Shown here: in pieces, positions 55,021 through 63,802 of the stretch
Layout: each line of letters starts with the position of its first letter
Numbering within the stretch: position 1 is the stretch's first letter
Source of the DNA: Bacteroidales bacterium
GTDB lineage: Bacteria; Bacteroidota; Bacteroidia; Bacteroidales; UBA932
Length of the DNA stretch: 64,000 nt
Direction of reading: 5' to 3'
Assembly (NCBI GenBank): GCA_017477245.1
Contig: JAFUWY010000007.1
Coordinates: 50,248-114,247, forward strand
Position numbers and translations under genes: made by a program
The notes under the pieces: generated by a model
The model's input: the letters and a program-made list of their open reading frames with translations, nothing else
What the model was told of the DNA's origin: nothing
Database searches by the model: none

Positions 55021-57434
55021 TGCAGGTCCAGGCGCAGGTAATGCGTCGCGCGATCCGTCAGGTAATAATCCGGATAGAACGTCTTCCCGTCCAGGGAGAG
55101 CGTATAGACATGACCCATCGTCCCCTCGCCGGCGTCCGCGCCGCAGGGGACGATTTCGTGCAGGTCGGCGTCCAGCGAGAACTCCGCCTGCTCCCAGGTC
55201 GTGATGTCCGGGGAGGCCATCACCAGGGGGCCGTACATCAGGGCGCCCTCCCACATCGGTGCGAACGGGGTCTGCGGCTGCCCTTCGGTGACGGCCGTCT
55301 CCATCTTGTCCGGGCCGAAGGAGATGTGCGTGCCGAACGGCATCCGGATGCTCACCCGGTCCCCGGCCTTCCAGTCGCGCTCGGGGATCTCCGCGTAGGA
55401 GCAGGGCGCGAAGGAACGGGCGATGCGGCGCCCGTTGAGCCGGATCTCGAAACCGCGGCCCGCCCAGTACGGTACCCGGAGCTTCATGGCGAAACGGCCG
55501 CCCTCCGTGATGGTGATTTCGGAGGACTCGGCCGGCCAGGCGCAGTCCTGGCGCCAGGAGACGCCCTTCTCGGCCCAGACCGCCTCGGACGGCAGGTAGA
55601 GCGCCACCCATAAGGTCTTGTCGGACACGAAGTAAGCCGCTTCCTGGTACTTCACATGGTTCTCGGCGCCCGTGCCGCCGCAGCAGGACACCTGCGGCGT
55701 CTCGTTGCCGAATGGCTTGGCGGCATTCAGGCCCACGGCGTACTGATAGGTGACGCCGTAATGCTCCGGATGGACCGAGCCGACGATCTGGTTGTAGAGC
55801 ACGCGCTCATAATAGTCCATATAGCGGGCGTCGTCGGGATCGTAGCCGTTCAGGTCCTTGGTCAGCTTGGCGAGGTTGTAGGCGCAGCAGGTCTCGTTGA
55901 TGTCCGGATCCGGATGCACGATGCCCTGCCGGCCCGTGCGGGCGTTGGTGTTCAGGCTCAGCATCTGCGTGTACGGCTCGCGGAACATCTCGCCGTTGCC
56001 CACGCCGCCGGTCGCATAGGCGTAGCGGCCCTGCACGAGTTCCCAGAAATGGCGGGCGACGGCGTAGTAGCGCGGCTCGCCCGTCAGGCCGTACAGCTGC
56101 AGGGCGCCGACGGTCATCGGGATGTGCTGGTTGGCATGGCGGCCGCGGATGTCGTCGAGCCCCTGCGCAAGCGGACCGTAGAAGGCCGGCGCGTCGAAGA
56201 ACCCGGCCGCCTCGCGGAGCCGCGCCCGGTCTTCGGAGTCCGCGACCAGGCCGGAGAGCCGCGCCAGGGACTCCTGCATGCCGCCGACTTCGCCGGCGAT
56301 GTACATGTTCCACATCTCGTAGCGGTTGCCGGGGCGGGCGCGGCGCTCTTCCGGCGTCCCTTCCTCCTGCACGAAGGTCCTGTAGTGCAGGCGGTTCCAT
56401 ACCCACAGGCCCATGTCGCGGGCGATCAGCAGGGCCTTGTCCGCGACCTGCGCGTCACCGACGTTCTCCGCGATGTCGATCAGGCCCGCCAGCTGCTTGT
56501 GGATGGTGTAGTACGGGGCCCAGACCCAGTCGCGGTTGTTGTAGGGGCGGTAGGCCTCCACGAGCACGGGATGCTGGGCCGGGATGGCGTTGAGATAGCC
56601 GTAGCCGTAGCTGCGCCAGTCCTTCTTGTAGCGGTCGAAGGCTTCCCAGGTACCCTTCATGGCGTAGAGTTCCTCGCCCGGGGCGAGGTCGCGGGCCTCC
56701 ACGTAGCGCCCGAGCCGGTCCGACCAGACGAAGGTGCGCTCCTGGCAGGCCCGCAGTTCGTCCACCATGCGGCGGATCCGCACCAGCAGCGAGTCGCGCA
56801 GGGCCGGATCGTCCGTCCCGGCATAGGCGAAGGCCAGGGCCGACAGGTAGTGTCCCGTGCCATGGCCCTTCAGCTTGGTGTCCGTCGAGTCCCAGCCTTG
56901 CGGACGGGCATACCCTTCCGTCGGCAGGCCGTAGGTGTCGCGGTAATTGTAGAGCATCCGCGTGACGTCCAGCGACAGGAGCTGCCGCACGTCGAGGTCG
57001 CGGTTGCCGGTCAGGCGGTTGTCCCCGGTCAGGCGGACATCCCGCAGCGGCAGGGGCCGGGCCACGGGGACGGGGCCCGGACGGGAGTCCGCGACGACGG
57101 TCACCTCGGCCTCGACCGGATAGCCTTCCTCCGTGGCATTGTCGCCGAGGAGGAATCCCTGCACGCGGTAGACGGACCCGGCGGGCCGGGCGGCCAGCTC
57201 GTCTTCCGCCTCCCGGTCCGTGCCGGACCATCTCACCTGGCGCCATTCGCGGGTCCGGTCCGCATAGGTGACGCGGACCTGCCACGGAAGGACGGGGACC
57301 GTGCCGGCAGGCGTCTCCACCTGCACGCGGGCGACGCTGCGGATGGTATGGTTCCGGGGGATGCTGAGGACGGTCAGCAGGCAGATGCCGCACAGGACTG
57401 CGGCGGCGAGGAGGGTTCTATGGTTCGCTTTCAT
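55017..57434 (-). CDS. Beta-L-arabinofuranosidase-like glycoside hydrolase (GH127/GH146 type) with N-terminal Ig-like domain
   Basis: 805 residues from ATG 57434, which starts an export signal (MKANHRTLLAAAVLCGICLLTVLS). Residues about 40-130 resemble a bacterial Ig-like (Big_4) domain: VETPAGTVPVLPWQVRVTYADR. The catalytic (alpha/alpha)6 barrel holds the zinc-thiolate centre known for GH127: Glu and Cys in INETCCAYN and the Cys pair in VSCCGGTGAENH. It would release beta-L-arabinofuranose from plant glycans. It overlaps the folP stop by 17 bp (35 bp if the earlier ATG at 57452 is used), so it is translationally linked to folP. Confidence 0.9.
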   Translation of the reverse strand: MKANHRTLLAAAVLCGICLLTVLSIPRNHTIRSVARVQVETPAGTVPVLPWQVRVTYADRTREWRQVRWSGTDREAEDELAARPAGSVYRVQGFLLGDNATEEGYPVEAEVTVVADSRPGPVPVARPLPLRDVRLTGDNRLTGNRDLDVRQLLSLDVTRMLYNYRDTYGLPTEGYARPQGWDSTDTKLKGHGTGHYLSALAFAYAGTDDPALRDSLLVRIRRMVDELRACQERTFVWSDRLGRYVEARDLAPGEELYAMKGTWEAFDRYKKDWRSYGYGYLNAIPAQHPVLVEAYRPYNNRDWVWAPYYTIHKQLAGLIDIAENVGDAQVADKALLIARDMGLWVWNRLHYRTFVQEEGTPEERRARPGNRYEMWNMYIAGEVGGMQESLARLSGLVADSEDRARLREAAGFFDAPAFYGPLAQGLDDIRGRHANQHIPMTVGALQLYGLTGEPRYYAVARHFWELVQGRYAYATGGVGNGEMFREPYTQMLSLNTNARTGRQGIVHPDPDINETCCAYNLAKLTKDLNGYDPDDARYMDYYERVLYNQIVGSVHPEHYGVTYQYAVGLNAAKPFGNETPQVSCCGGTGAENHVKYQEAAYFVSDKTLWVALYLPSEAVWAEKGVSWRQDCAWPAESSEITITEGGRFAMKLRVPYWAGRGFEIRLNGRRIARSFAPCSYAEIPERDWKAGDRVSIRMPFGTHISFGPDKMETAVTEGQPQTPFAPMWEGALMYGPLVMASPDITTWEQAEFSLDADLHEIVPCGADAGEGTMGHVYTLSLDGKTFYPDYYLTDRATHYLRLDLH

Positions 57435-58170
57435 CGGGGCAGGATTGGTCAAGGGTTCGGCGCGCGGCGGCTACGTCGTGCACGCGCAGGATGGCGGCGC
57501 CGCCGCGTAGCGCCAGGCGGTGGGCCCGCTCCGTGTCGCCGCCGGTGAAGCGCTTGTCGGCGGCGCCGATGAGGATGGGCCGTCCGAGGGCCTGCAGCTC
57601 TGCAAGCCGCTCGAGGATCTCCCAGTTCTGCTCCGCCGTCTTGGCGAAGCCCAGGCCGGGATCCAGGATCCAGTCGGCGATGCCGGCCTGCTGCGCCTTC
57701 CGGCCGAACGCCTCGAAATATGCGGCCAGCGCCGGGACGATCCCTTCGGGATAGTCGGTCAGGCTGTCCATGGAGCGCGGGGATCCCCGCTTGTGCATGG
57801 CTACGAAGGGCAGGCCGAGCCGGGCCACCGTCGCGAGCATCTCCGGGTCGTCCTCCCCGGCCGAGATATCGTTGACCAGGAAGGGTCCGGCGCAGTCGTA
57901 CACGCGCCGGACGATCTCCGCGCGGGTCGTGTCGACCGACAGCGGGACCGCCGGGTCCCAGTGCCGCACGGCCGGCTCCAGGCGCCGCCACTCCTCCTCC
58001 AGGTCCACCGGTGCGGCGCCCGGGCGGGTCGAGACGGCGCCCAGGTCGAGGATGTCCGCCCCGGCATCCAGGAGCGTGCGGATCCGCTCCTGCACGCCGC
58101 CGGCCGCCACGCGGCTCGGCGCATGGAAGGAATCCGGGGTCAGGTTGACGATTGCCATTATCCGTGCCAT
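57418..58170 (-). CDS. folP: Dihydropteroate synthase
   Basis: Condenses p-aminobenzoate with the pterin diphosphate in folate synthesis; target of sulfonamides. 250 residues from ATG 58170. Motifs in order: IVNLTPDSF, ADILDLGAVSTRPGA, LSVDTTRAEIV, FLVNDISAG, WILDPGLGFAKT, ADKRFTGG and a final RVHDV. The length is at the short end of the family. A TATTTTTG box ends only 4 nt before the ATG, so the predicted transcript starts at or next to the start codon. Confidence 0.95.
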   Translation of the reverse strand: MARIMAIVNLTPDSFHAPSRVAAGGVQERIRTLLDAGADILDLGAVSTRPGAAPVDLEEEWRRLEPAVRHWDPAVPLSVDTTRAEIVRRVYDCAGPFLVNDISAGEDDPEMLATVARLGLPFVAMHKRGSPRSMDSLTDYPEGIVPALAAYFEAFGRKAQQAGIADWILDPGLGFAKTAEQNWEILERLAELQALGRPILIGAADKRFTGGDTERAHRLALRGGAAILRVHDVAAARRTLDQSCPDESEP

Positions 58171-58174
58171 AAGG

Positions 58175-58182
58175 CAAAAATA
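58175..58182 (-). promoter_or_regulatory. -7 box for folP
   Basis: TATTTTTG on the minus strand, 4 nt before the ATG; a leaderless transcript is predicted. Confidence 0.55.
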
Positions 58183-58195
58183 GAGATTTTTTCCA

Positions 58196-58203
58196 TATCT
58201 TTG
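58196..58203 (+). promoter_or_regulatory. -7 box for tmk
   Basis: TATCTTTG, 7 nt before the tmk ATG at 58211; divergent from folP. Confidence 0.55.
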
Positions 58204-58210
58204 CATAGTT

Positions 58211-58894
58211 ATGCTTATAGTCTTGGAAGGTCTGGACGGGGCGGGAAAATCCACCCAGGTCCGTTTGTTCAGAGAATATCTCGGAAGTGTCTGTGACCGG
58301 CTGGAATACATCCACTTCCCCCGCTACGACGCGCCGGTCTACGGCGGTCTGATCGGCAAGTTCCTCCGCGGAGGATTCGGGTCCATCGAGAGCGTCCACC
58401 CGCAGCTGGTGGCCCTGCTCTTCGCCGAGGACCGCAGGGACGCGGCGCCGCAGATCCGCCGGACCCTGCAGGAAGGCGGCACCGTGCTGCTGGACCGCTA
58501 CGTATATTCCAACATCGCCTACCAGTGCGCCAAGCTCCCCACCTACGACGAGGCGGAGGACCTGCGCGAGTGGATCAACAATACCGAATACGGGCAGTTC
58601 GGCCTCCCGCGGCCGGACCTCAACATCTTCCTCGACGTGCCCATCGGCTTCGTGGAGAAGAGCCTGGCCGCCCAGCGCGCCGGCGCCGACCGCGGCTACC
58701 TGCGCGGACAGCAGGACATCCACGAGGCGGACATCGCCTTCCAGCAGCGCGTGCGCGACATGTACCGCCGCCAGGCCGCGCTGGACCCGCATTTCATCGT
58801 CGTGGACTGCAGCGGCCCCGACGGGGAGATGCTGCCGCCCGAAGTGATATTCAACAAGATCAAAGCCGTCTATGAGAGTCATCAGAAGGATTAG
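58211..58894 (+). CDS. tmk: Thymidylate kinase
   Basis: Phosphorylates dTMP to dTDP. 227 residues: P-loop LEGLDGAGKST, the DRY motif in LLDRYVYSN, dTMP-binding FPRYDAPVYG, and a LID-like region around RAGADRGYLRG. It is divergent from folP, another folate/thymidylate-linked gene. Its stop overlaps the start of the BT_3928-like gene by 23 bp. Confidence 0.95.
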   Translation: MLIVLEGLDGAGKSTQVRLFREYLGSVCDRLEYIHFPRYDAPVYGGLIGKFLRGGFGSIESVHPQLVALLFAEDRRDAAPQIRRTLQEGGTVLLDRYVYSNIAYQCAKLPTYDEAEDLREWINNTEYGQFGLPRPDLNIFLDVPIGFVEKSLAAQRAGADRGYLRGQQDIHEADIAFQQRVRDMYRRQAALDPHFIVVDCSGPDGEMLPPEVIFNKIKAVYESHQKD

Positions 58895-59933
58895 CGCCGT
58901 CCTGGTCGGCTTCGTGCTCTTCCTCTCCGGCGTCCTCAAGCTGATGGACCCCGTGGGAGCCCGCCTGGTCGTGGACGAGTACCTCGCCTTCCTGCACCTG
59001 GGATTCCTGTCCGGCCTGTCCGGCGTGATCGGGTCCGGGATGGCCCTGCTGGAGGCCGTGCTCGGCGCCGCCCTGCTCACGGGCGTCTGGCGCAAGGTCA
59101 CGGCCGTCGCCACGGGTGCGCTGCTGGGATTCTTCACCCTGCTGACCGTCCTGCTCTGCATCTGGAACCCGAAGATGGATTGCGGCTGCTTCGGGGAGAT
59201 CGTCCACCTGACCCATGTGCAGAGCCTGCTCAAGAACATCGTCCTGATGGCCCTGTGGGCCCTCGCGAGCTTCCCGCTCGGCAAGCAGGAGCCGACCCGC
59301 AAGGTCAAATACGTCAGCTTCCCCATCGTGGTGATCTCCGTCTGCCTCTTCTTCCTCTACTCGTCCCTGTCCATCCCGCTCGTGGATTTCACCCCGTTCA
59401 AGCCCGGGGCGGAACTGATGCTGCCCGAGGACATCGACGACCCGCTGGACGAGCGGACACCGACGCTCTCGCTGAGCAACGCCGGCGGGGAGTATGTCGA
59501 CTCGCTGCTGGTGGGCGGCAACCTGATCGCCGTCTCTGTCTACGATCCGGAGAGGATCCGGCCGGAAGGCTGGGAGAAGATCGCAGGGCTGCTGCGCGAC
59601 GCCGCCGCGCTCGGCTACGAGCCCATGGTGCTGGCGGCGGCGACGCCTGCCATGATGGAGTCCTTGACCGGGGCGCCCGAGGTCCTCTCGTCCACCTATT
59701 TCGCGGACCGCAAGAAGCTGCTGACCCTCAACCGCTCCAACGGCGGAGCCACCTTCCTGCACGACGGCCTGATCGTCACGAAATGGAGCCGGCGCGGCCT
59801 GCCCGGCAGCGACAAGCTCGCGGAGCTGAAGGGCGTCGACGTCACGGAGTCCCTCCTGTCCGAAAACAACGGAGGAAGGCTCAGGTTCCAAGCCTTCCTC
59901 CTGTATGTCTTTGCCGTGATGCTGTTGCTTTGA
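58872..59933 (+). CDS. BT_3928-like DoxX/MauE family membrane protein
   Basis: 353 residues. Four hydrophobic helices in the first 145 residues (VLVGFVLFLSGVLKLMDP, SGMALLEAVLGAALLTGV, a third and a fourth) form a DoxX/MauE-like unit with the conserved MDCGCFG motif near residue 100. A fifth helix (about 151-170) leads to an extracytoplasmic domain of about 160 residues with thioredoxin-like pattern but no CxxC, and the C-terminus is again hydrophobic (FLLYVFAVMLLL). This architecture is shared by a Bacteroidota family of unknown function. Its stop codon lies in the loop of a perfect 12-bp hairpin. Confidence 0.8.
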   Translation: MRVIRRISAVLVGFVLFLSGVLKLMDPVGARLVVDEYLAFLHLGFLSGLSGVIGSGMALLEAVLGAALLTGVWRKVTAVATGALLGFFTLLTVLLCIWNPKMDCGCFGEIVHLTHVQSLLKNIVLMALWALASFPLGKQEPTRKVKYVSFPIVVISVCLFFLYSSLSIPLVDFTPFKPGAELMLPEDIDDPLDERTPTLSLSNAGGEYVDSLLVGGNLIAVSVYDPERIRPEGWEKIAGLLRDAAALGYEPMVLAAATPAMMESLTGAPEVLSSTYFADRKKLLTLNRSNGGATFLHDGLIVTKWSRRGLPGSDKLAELKGVDVTESLLSENNGGRLRFQAFLLYVFAVMLLL

Positions 59934-60012
59934 CAGCAACAGCATCAAATCAATCTAACCCCCTGCACCCCCTATTAGGGGGATTTTTTCGGCCTTTGGC
60001 CGGTCGGCAGAA
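59918..60012 (+). repeat. 3' hairpin plus C-rich repeat element between BT_3928-like gene and hisS
   Basis: A perfect 12-bp stem GATGCTGTTGCT / AGCAACAGCATC (59918-59946) encloses the upstream gene's stop codon. Then comes CCCCCTGCACCCCC (59959-59972), a TATTAGGGGGATTTTTT hairpin arm and CGGCC..GGCCGGTCGGC. The second part is homologous to the minus strand of the element at 52732-52791. Confidence 0.8.
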
Positions 60013-60038
60013 GCCGCCTTGTCGCTGCGCTTCGACTA

Positions 60039-61388
60039 TCAGGCCAGGAAGTCCAGGATCCCTGTGATATCTTCCCTGGCGAAGGATTTCTGTTCGCCGG
60101 AAGCCAGGTTCTTCACGTTCACGACCCCCTGCTCCATCTCGGAAGCGCCCGTGATGGACAGGAAGGGGATGGCCTTGCGGTCGGCGTAGTCGAACTGCTT
60201 CTTGAGCTTGGCGGCGTCGGGATAGACCTCCACCGCAACGCCTTCCGCGCGCAGCGCTGCGGCGACGGGCAGCAGGTAGCGGACCTCGTCTGCGCCCATG
60301 TTGGCCAGCAGCAGGCGCGTGGCGCTGCACAGGTCTTTCGGGAACTTGTCCAAGCCCTTGAGCACGTCGTAGATGCGGTCGGCACCGAAGCTCACGCCCA
60401 CGCCGGACATGTCGGGCAGGCCGAAGATGCCGGTGAGGTTGTCGTAGCGGCCGCCGCCGCAGATGCTGCCGATCTGCCAGTCCAGGGCCTTGACCTCGAA
60501 GATGGCGCCCGTGTAGTAATTCAGGCCGCGGGCCAGCGAGAGGTCGAGTTCGGCAGGCGTGGCGATCCCGGCCGCGTCGATGTAGCCGAAGAGCTCCTCC
60601 AGCTCGTCCAGGCCCTTGAGGCCGGTCGGCGAGGCGGCCATGACGCGGCGCATGGTGGAGAGCTTCTCCGCCGTGGTGCCGCTCAGGGTCAGCACCGGCT
60701 CCAGGACGGCCACGGCTTCCGGGGTGAGCCCCTTGCCGAGCATCTCCTCCTTGACGGCGTCCAGGCCGATCTTGTCCAGCTTGTCGATGGCCACGGTGAT
60801 GTCCACGACCTTGTCGGGGAATCCGCAGATCTCGGCGAGGCCGGTCAGGACCTTGCGGTTGTTGATCTTGACGAGCACGCGCACCCCCAGCTTGCCGAAG
60901 ACCTGGTCCACGATCTGGACGAGTTCGAGCTCGCAGAGCTGGCTGCGGGACCCGATGGCATCCACGTCGCACTGGTAGAACTCGCGGTAGCGGCCCTTCT
61001 GGGGACGGTCCGCGCGCCAGACCGGCTGGATCTGGAAGCGCTTGAAGGGGAAGGAGAGTTCGTTCTGGTGCTGCACGACGAAACGGGCGAAGGGGACGGT
61101 CAGGTCGTAGCGGAGGCCCTTCTCGCACACCTGCGGGGCCAGGGGCTTCTCCGGGTCGACGTTCGCAAAAGCGTCGCCGGAATTGAGGATCCGGTAGAGG
61201 AGCTTGTCTCCCTCTTCGCCGTACTTGCCCAGCAGGGTCGACAGGTTTTCCATGGCCGGCGTCTCGATCTGGGAGTAGCCGTAGGTGCGGAACACGGAGC
61301 GGATCGTGTCGAAGATATAGTTGCGCTCTGCGGACTCCTGCGGACCGAAATCGCGGGTCCCTTTCGGTATGGAAGGTTTCTGTGCCAT
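60039..61388 (-). CDS. hisS: Histidyl-tRNA synthetase
   Basis: Class II synthetase of 449 residues. Motif 1 region [19 protein letters not shown], motif 2 [20 protein letters not shown] with the His-specific block, HisRS signature [10 protein letters not shown], and motif 3 [15 protein letters not shown]; a C-terminal anticodon-binding domain follows ([12 protein letters not shown]). Divergent from sppA with a promoter box on each strand. Confidence 0.96.
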   Translation of the reverse strand: MAQKPSIPKGTRDFGPQESAERNYIFDTIRSVFRTYGYSQIETPAMENLSTLLGKYGEEGDKLLYRILNSGDAFANVDPEKPLAPQVCEKGLRYDLTVPFARFVVQHQNELSFPFKRFQIQPVWRADRPQKGRYREFYQCDVDAIGSRSQLCELELVQIVDQVFGKLGVRVLVKINNRKVLTGLAEICGFPDKVVDITVAIDKLDKIGLDAVKEEMLGKGLTPEAVAVLEPVLTLSGTTAEKLSTMRRVMAASPTGLKGLDELEELFGYIDAAGIATPAELDLSLARGLNYYTGAIFEVKALDWQIGSICGGGRYDNLTGIFGLPDMSGVGVSFGADRIYDVLKGLDKFPKDLCSATRLLLANMGADEVRYLLPVAAALRAEGVAVEVYPDAAKLKKQFDYADRKAIPFLSITGASEMEQGVVNVKNLASGEQKSFAREDITGILDFLA

Positions 61389-61407
61389 CGTAATTTGAAT
61401 TATTTTG

Positions 61408-61415
61408 CAAATTTA
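61408..61415 (-). promoter_or_regulatory. -7 box for hisS
   Basis: TAAATTTG on the minus strand, 19 nt before the hisS start. Confidence 0.56.
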
Positions 61416-61417
61416 CC

Positions 61418-61425
61418 TACTTTTG
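61418..61425 (+). promoter_or_regulatory. -7 box for sppA
   Basis: TACTTTTG, 21 nt before the sppA ATG; 2 bp from the divergent hisS box. Confidence 0.56.
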
Positions 61426-61446
61426 TCAAATATTCCTTTTTTCGTC

Positions 61447-63210
61447 ATGAAAGATTTTGTCAAAATGGTCCTGGCCGTCATCTGCGGCTTCCTTCTGATC
61501 AACATCATCGGTTTCATCCTCATGATGGGCTTCGTCGGCGCGGCTGCGGCCGCCGGCAGCAGCAAGACTGTCCTGCCCAAGTCCGGCGTGCTCCGCATCG
61601 ACCTGTCCAAGGTCGCCCTGGGCGAGCAGTCGCAGGACGCCAACCCGCTGGGCGGGATGGACGCCGCGTCCCTGCTCTCCGGCGGATCCAGCGCCGACAT
61701 CATCGGCATCTGGGATGCCGTGCAGGCCGTGAACGCTGCGGCGGAGGACCCTTCCGTCAAATACATCTACCTCCGCACGGACGGCAACCTCTCCGGCGTG
61801 ACCGCGCTGGGCGAGCTCCGCGAAGCGCTCGAGCATTTCCGCGCCACGAGCGGCAAGCCCGTCGTCTCCTACATGGAGGCTCCCGGCACCGCCAGCTATT
61901 ATCTCGCGTCCGTCTCCGACAAGATCTACATGACCTCCAGCCTCGGCGCCACGGTCCAGTTCACCGGCGTGGGCTCCCAGATGATCTTCCTGGGCGACCT
62001 GCTGGAGCGGCTCGGCGTCAACGTCCAGCTCATCCGCCACGGCAAGTACAAGTCCGCCGGCGAGATGTACACCCGCAGCAGCGCCAGCCCCGAGAACCGC
62101 GAGCAGTACCAGCAGATGGTCGACTCGATGTGGGAGACCATCGGTACGCAGATTGCCGAGGGCCGCGGGATCACCCGGGCCGAACTCGACGCCGCCATCG
62201 AAGGGCTCCGGCTCAACCTGCCGCAGGATTTCGTGGACCACAAGCTCGCGGACGAGCTCCTGACCCGCCAGGGCCTGGAGGACAAGCTTGCCGCCCTGGC
62301 CGTCGTCGACAAGTACAAGGACATCAAATGGATTGACTTCGCCGACTACGTGGACGTCAAGGTACTCCCCGGCAAGGCGAAGCAGAAGATCGCCGTGATC
62401 TACGCCGACGGCGAGATCATCGACGGGAACGGCAAGTCCCAGGTGGCCGGCGACCGCTTCGCGTCCGAGATCGCCAAGGTGCGCGCCGACTCCACGGTCA
62501 AGGCCGTGGTGCTGCGCGTCAACTCCCCCGGCGGCAGCGTGCTCGCTTCCGAGAAGATCAAGGACGAGATCGACCTGCTCGGCGCCGTCAAGCCCGTCAT
62601 CGCCTCCTACGGCGACTACGCGGCTTCCGGCGGCTACTGGATCTCCAACAACTGCGACAAGATCTATTCCGACGCCACGACCCTCACCGGCTCGATCGGC
62701 GTGTTCGGCATGGTGCCCGACCTCTCCAAGACGGCGAAGGACATCGCCCACGTGGGCGTGGAGAGCATCACCTCCCACAAGCACGGCGACATGTACGGCC
62801 TGATGCGTCCCTTCGACGCGGACGAGTACGCCTACATGCAGGCCTCCATCGAGGCCGTCTACGACCGCTTCACCACCCTCGTGTCCGAGGGCCGCGGCAT
62901 CCCCAAGGAGACGGTGGACGCCGTCGGCCAGGGCCGCGTATGGACCGGCGCCGACGCCCTCAAGATCCAGCTCGTGGACGAGATCGGCACGCTCGAGGAC
63001 GCCATCCGCTACGCCGCGACGACGGCCGGCGAGCCCGACCTCACCAAGTGGAACGTCAAGGGCTACCCCGCCCCGCCCACGGTCATGGACCAGGTGCTCG
63101 AGATGCTCGGCATGAACGCGAAGGCCGAATCCCCGCTCCTCTCCGCCTTCGGCAAACTCACCAAGCCCCAGGTCCTCGCCCGCATCGACACCGACATTCG
63201 GATCCAATAA
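61447..63210 (+). CDS. sppA: Signal peptide peptidase SppA, 67K (duplicated) type
   Basis: Membrane-anchored Ser/Lys protease that degrades cleaved signal peptides. 587 residues from ATG 61447, with an N-terminal anchor (about 5-30). Two S49 domains are present: the first provides the catalytic lysine in YLASVSDKIYM, the second the catalytic serine in GDYAASGGYWISNNCDKIY. The second domain also has RVNSPGGSVLASEKI. Length fits the long E. coli-like form. Start at 61447 is after the promoter box; an upstream ATG is before it. Confidence 0.95.
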   Translation: MKDFVKMVLAVICGFLLINIIGFILMMGFVGAAAAAGSSKTVLPKSGVLRIDLSKVALGEQSQDANPLGGMDAASLLSGGSSADIIGIWDAVQAVNAAAEDPSVKYIYLRTDGNLSGVTALGELREALEHFRATSGKPVVSYMEAPGTASYYLASVSDKIYMTSSLGATVQFTGVGSQMIFLGDLLERLGVNVQLIRHGKYKSAGEMYTRSSASPENREQYQQMVDSMWETIGTQIAEGRGITRAELDAAIEGLRLNLPQDFVDHKLADELLTRQGLEDKLAALAVVDKYKDIKWIDFADYVDVKVLPGKAKQKIAVIYADGEIIDGNGKSQVAGDRFASEIAKVRADSTVKAVVLRVNSPGGSVLASEKIKDEIDLLGAVKPVIASYGDYAASGGYWISNNCDKIYSDATTLTGSIGVFGMVPDLSKTAKDIAHVGVESITSHKHGDMYGLMRPFDADEYAYMQASIEAVYDRFTTLVSEGRGIPKETVDAVGQGRVWTGADALKIQLVDEIGTLEDAIRYAATTAGEPDLTKWNVKGYPAPPTVMDQVLEMLGMNAKAESPLLSAFGKLTKPQVLARIDTDIRIQ

Positions 63211-63212
63211 AA

Positions 63213-63243
63213 TTTGGATTCTCAAAAATAATTGCTACCTTTG
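63213..63243 (+). promoter_or_regulatory. Full Bacteroidota promoter for initiator tRNA
   Basis: The best promoter in the window: -33 TTTG (63213-63216), 19-nt spacer, -7 box TACCTTTG (63236-63243), which is exactly the TTTG-N19-TAnnTTTG consensus. It overlaps a small inverted repeat ATCCAA/TTGGAT at the sppA stop. Confidence 0.72.
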
Positions 63244-63256
63244 CAGTCCCAAACAT

Positions 63257-63329
<73 letters not shown>

Positions 63330-63330
63330 C

Positions 63331-63371
63331 GAAACGAAACTACGGCAGCCAGACGGCTGCCGTTTTCGTTT
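63331..63371 (+). terminator. Terminator of the initiator tRNA gene
   Basis: Core stem ACGGCAGCC-AGAC-GGCTGCCGT (63342-63363), extended by GAAACGAAA / TTTCGTTTC on the outside, with a T-rich 3' side. Confidence 0.85.
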
Positions 63372-63500
63372 CTCCGCGGGAGATCGGGCCGCTGCGCAGC
63401 CCGACTTCCCTATCCCCCCTGCACCCCCCAGGGGGACGGGGGAAAGGATTCCCCCGCAGGGCTTCGCCCTCCCCCTTCTGTCGGCCTGCGGCCTCCGAAT
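63372..63500 (+). repeat. C/G-run hairpin element after initiator tRNA
   Basis: Contains GGGCCGCTGCGCAGCCC, the core CCCCCTGCACCCCC (63415-63428, shared with 59.96 kb), CCAGGGGGACGGGGG..CCCCC hairpins, GCAGGGCTTCGCCCT and GGCCTGCGGCC. It has the same modular look as the elements at 52.8 and 60.0 kb. Confidence 0.7.
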
Positions 63501-63654
63501 GCTGTTTTTATCTCGGCATCGCCCTCCCGGCGCGCGCCTGACAGCGGCTCAACCCTCCCGGCCTCGTATTCCCATTGGACTCAACGCCAGCCATTCGCGA
63601 ACCGATTTGTCAAGCGTTCCTTCCATCCCTGTCTTTGGGACACCAGGCCCGGTT

Positions 63655-63802
63655 CTTTCAGGACAGGTCTCCAGTAAAACGCCATTCTATGCGTTCTGCG
63701 TGGCGACCTGTCGGCATTTTTACCCCAAATGGGCTGCCTTTGGGGAGGGGTCGCCACAAAAATTGCGTAGAACGCACCTTTTGTGGACACCTGTCCCGAA
63801 AG
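63655..63802. repeat. 148-bp imperfect palindrome (MITE-like or structured RNA)
   Basis: Terminal arms CTTTCAGGACAGGTCTCCA (63655-63673) and its counterpart at 63784-63802 match at 17 of 19 positions as inverted repeats. Nested inside are GCGTTCT/AGAACGC, GGCGACC/GGTCGCC and CCCCAAA/TTTGGGG. No transposase and no clear target-site duplication. Confidence 0.7.
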
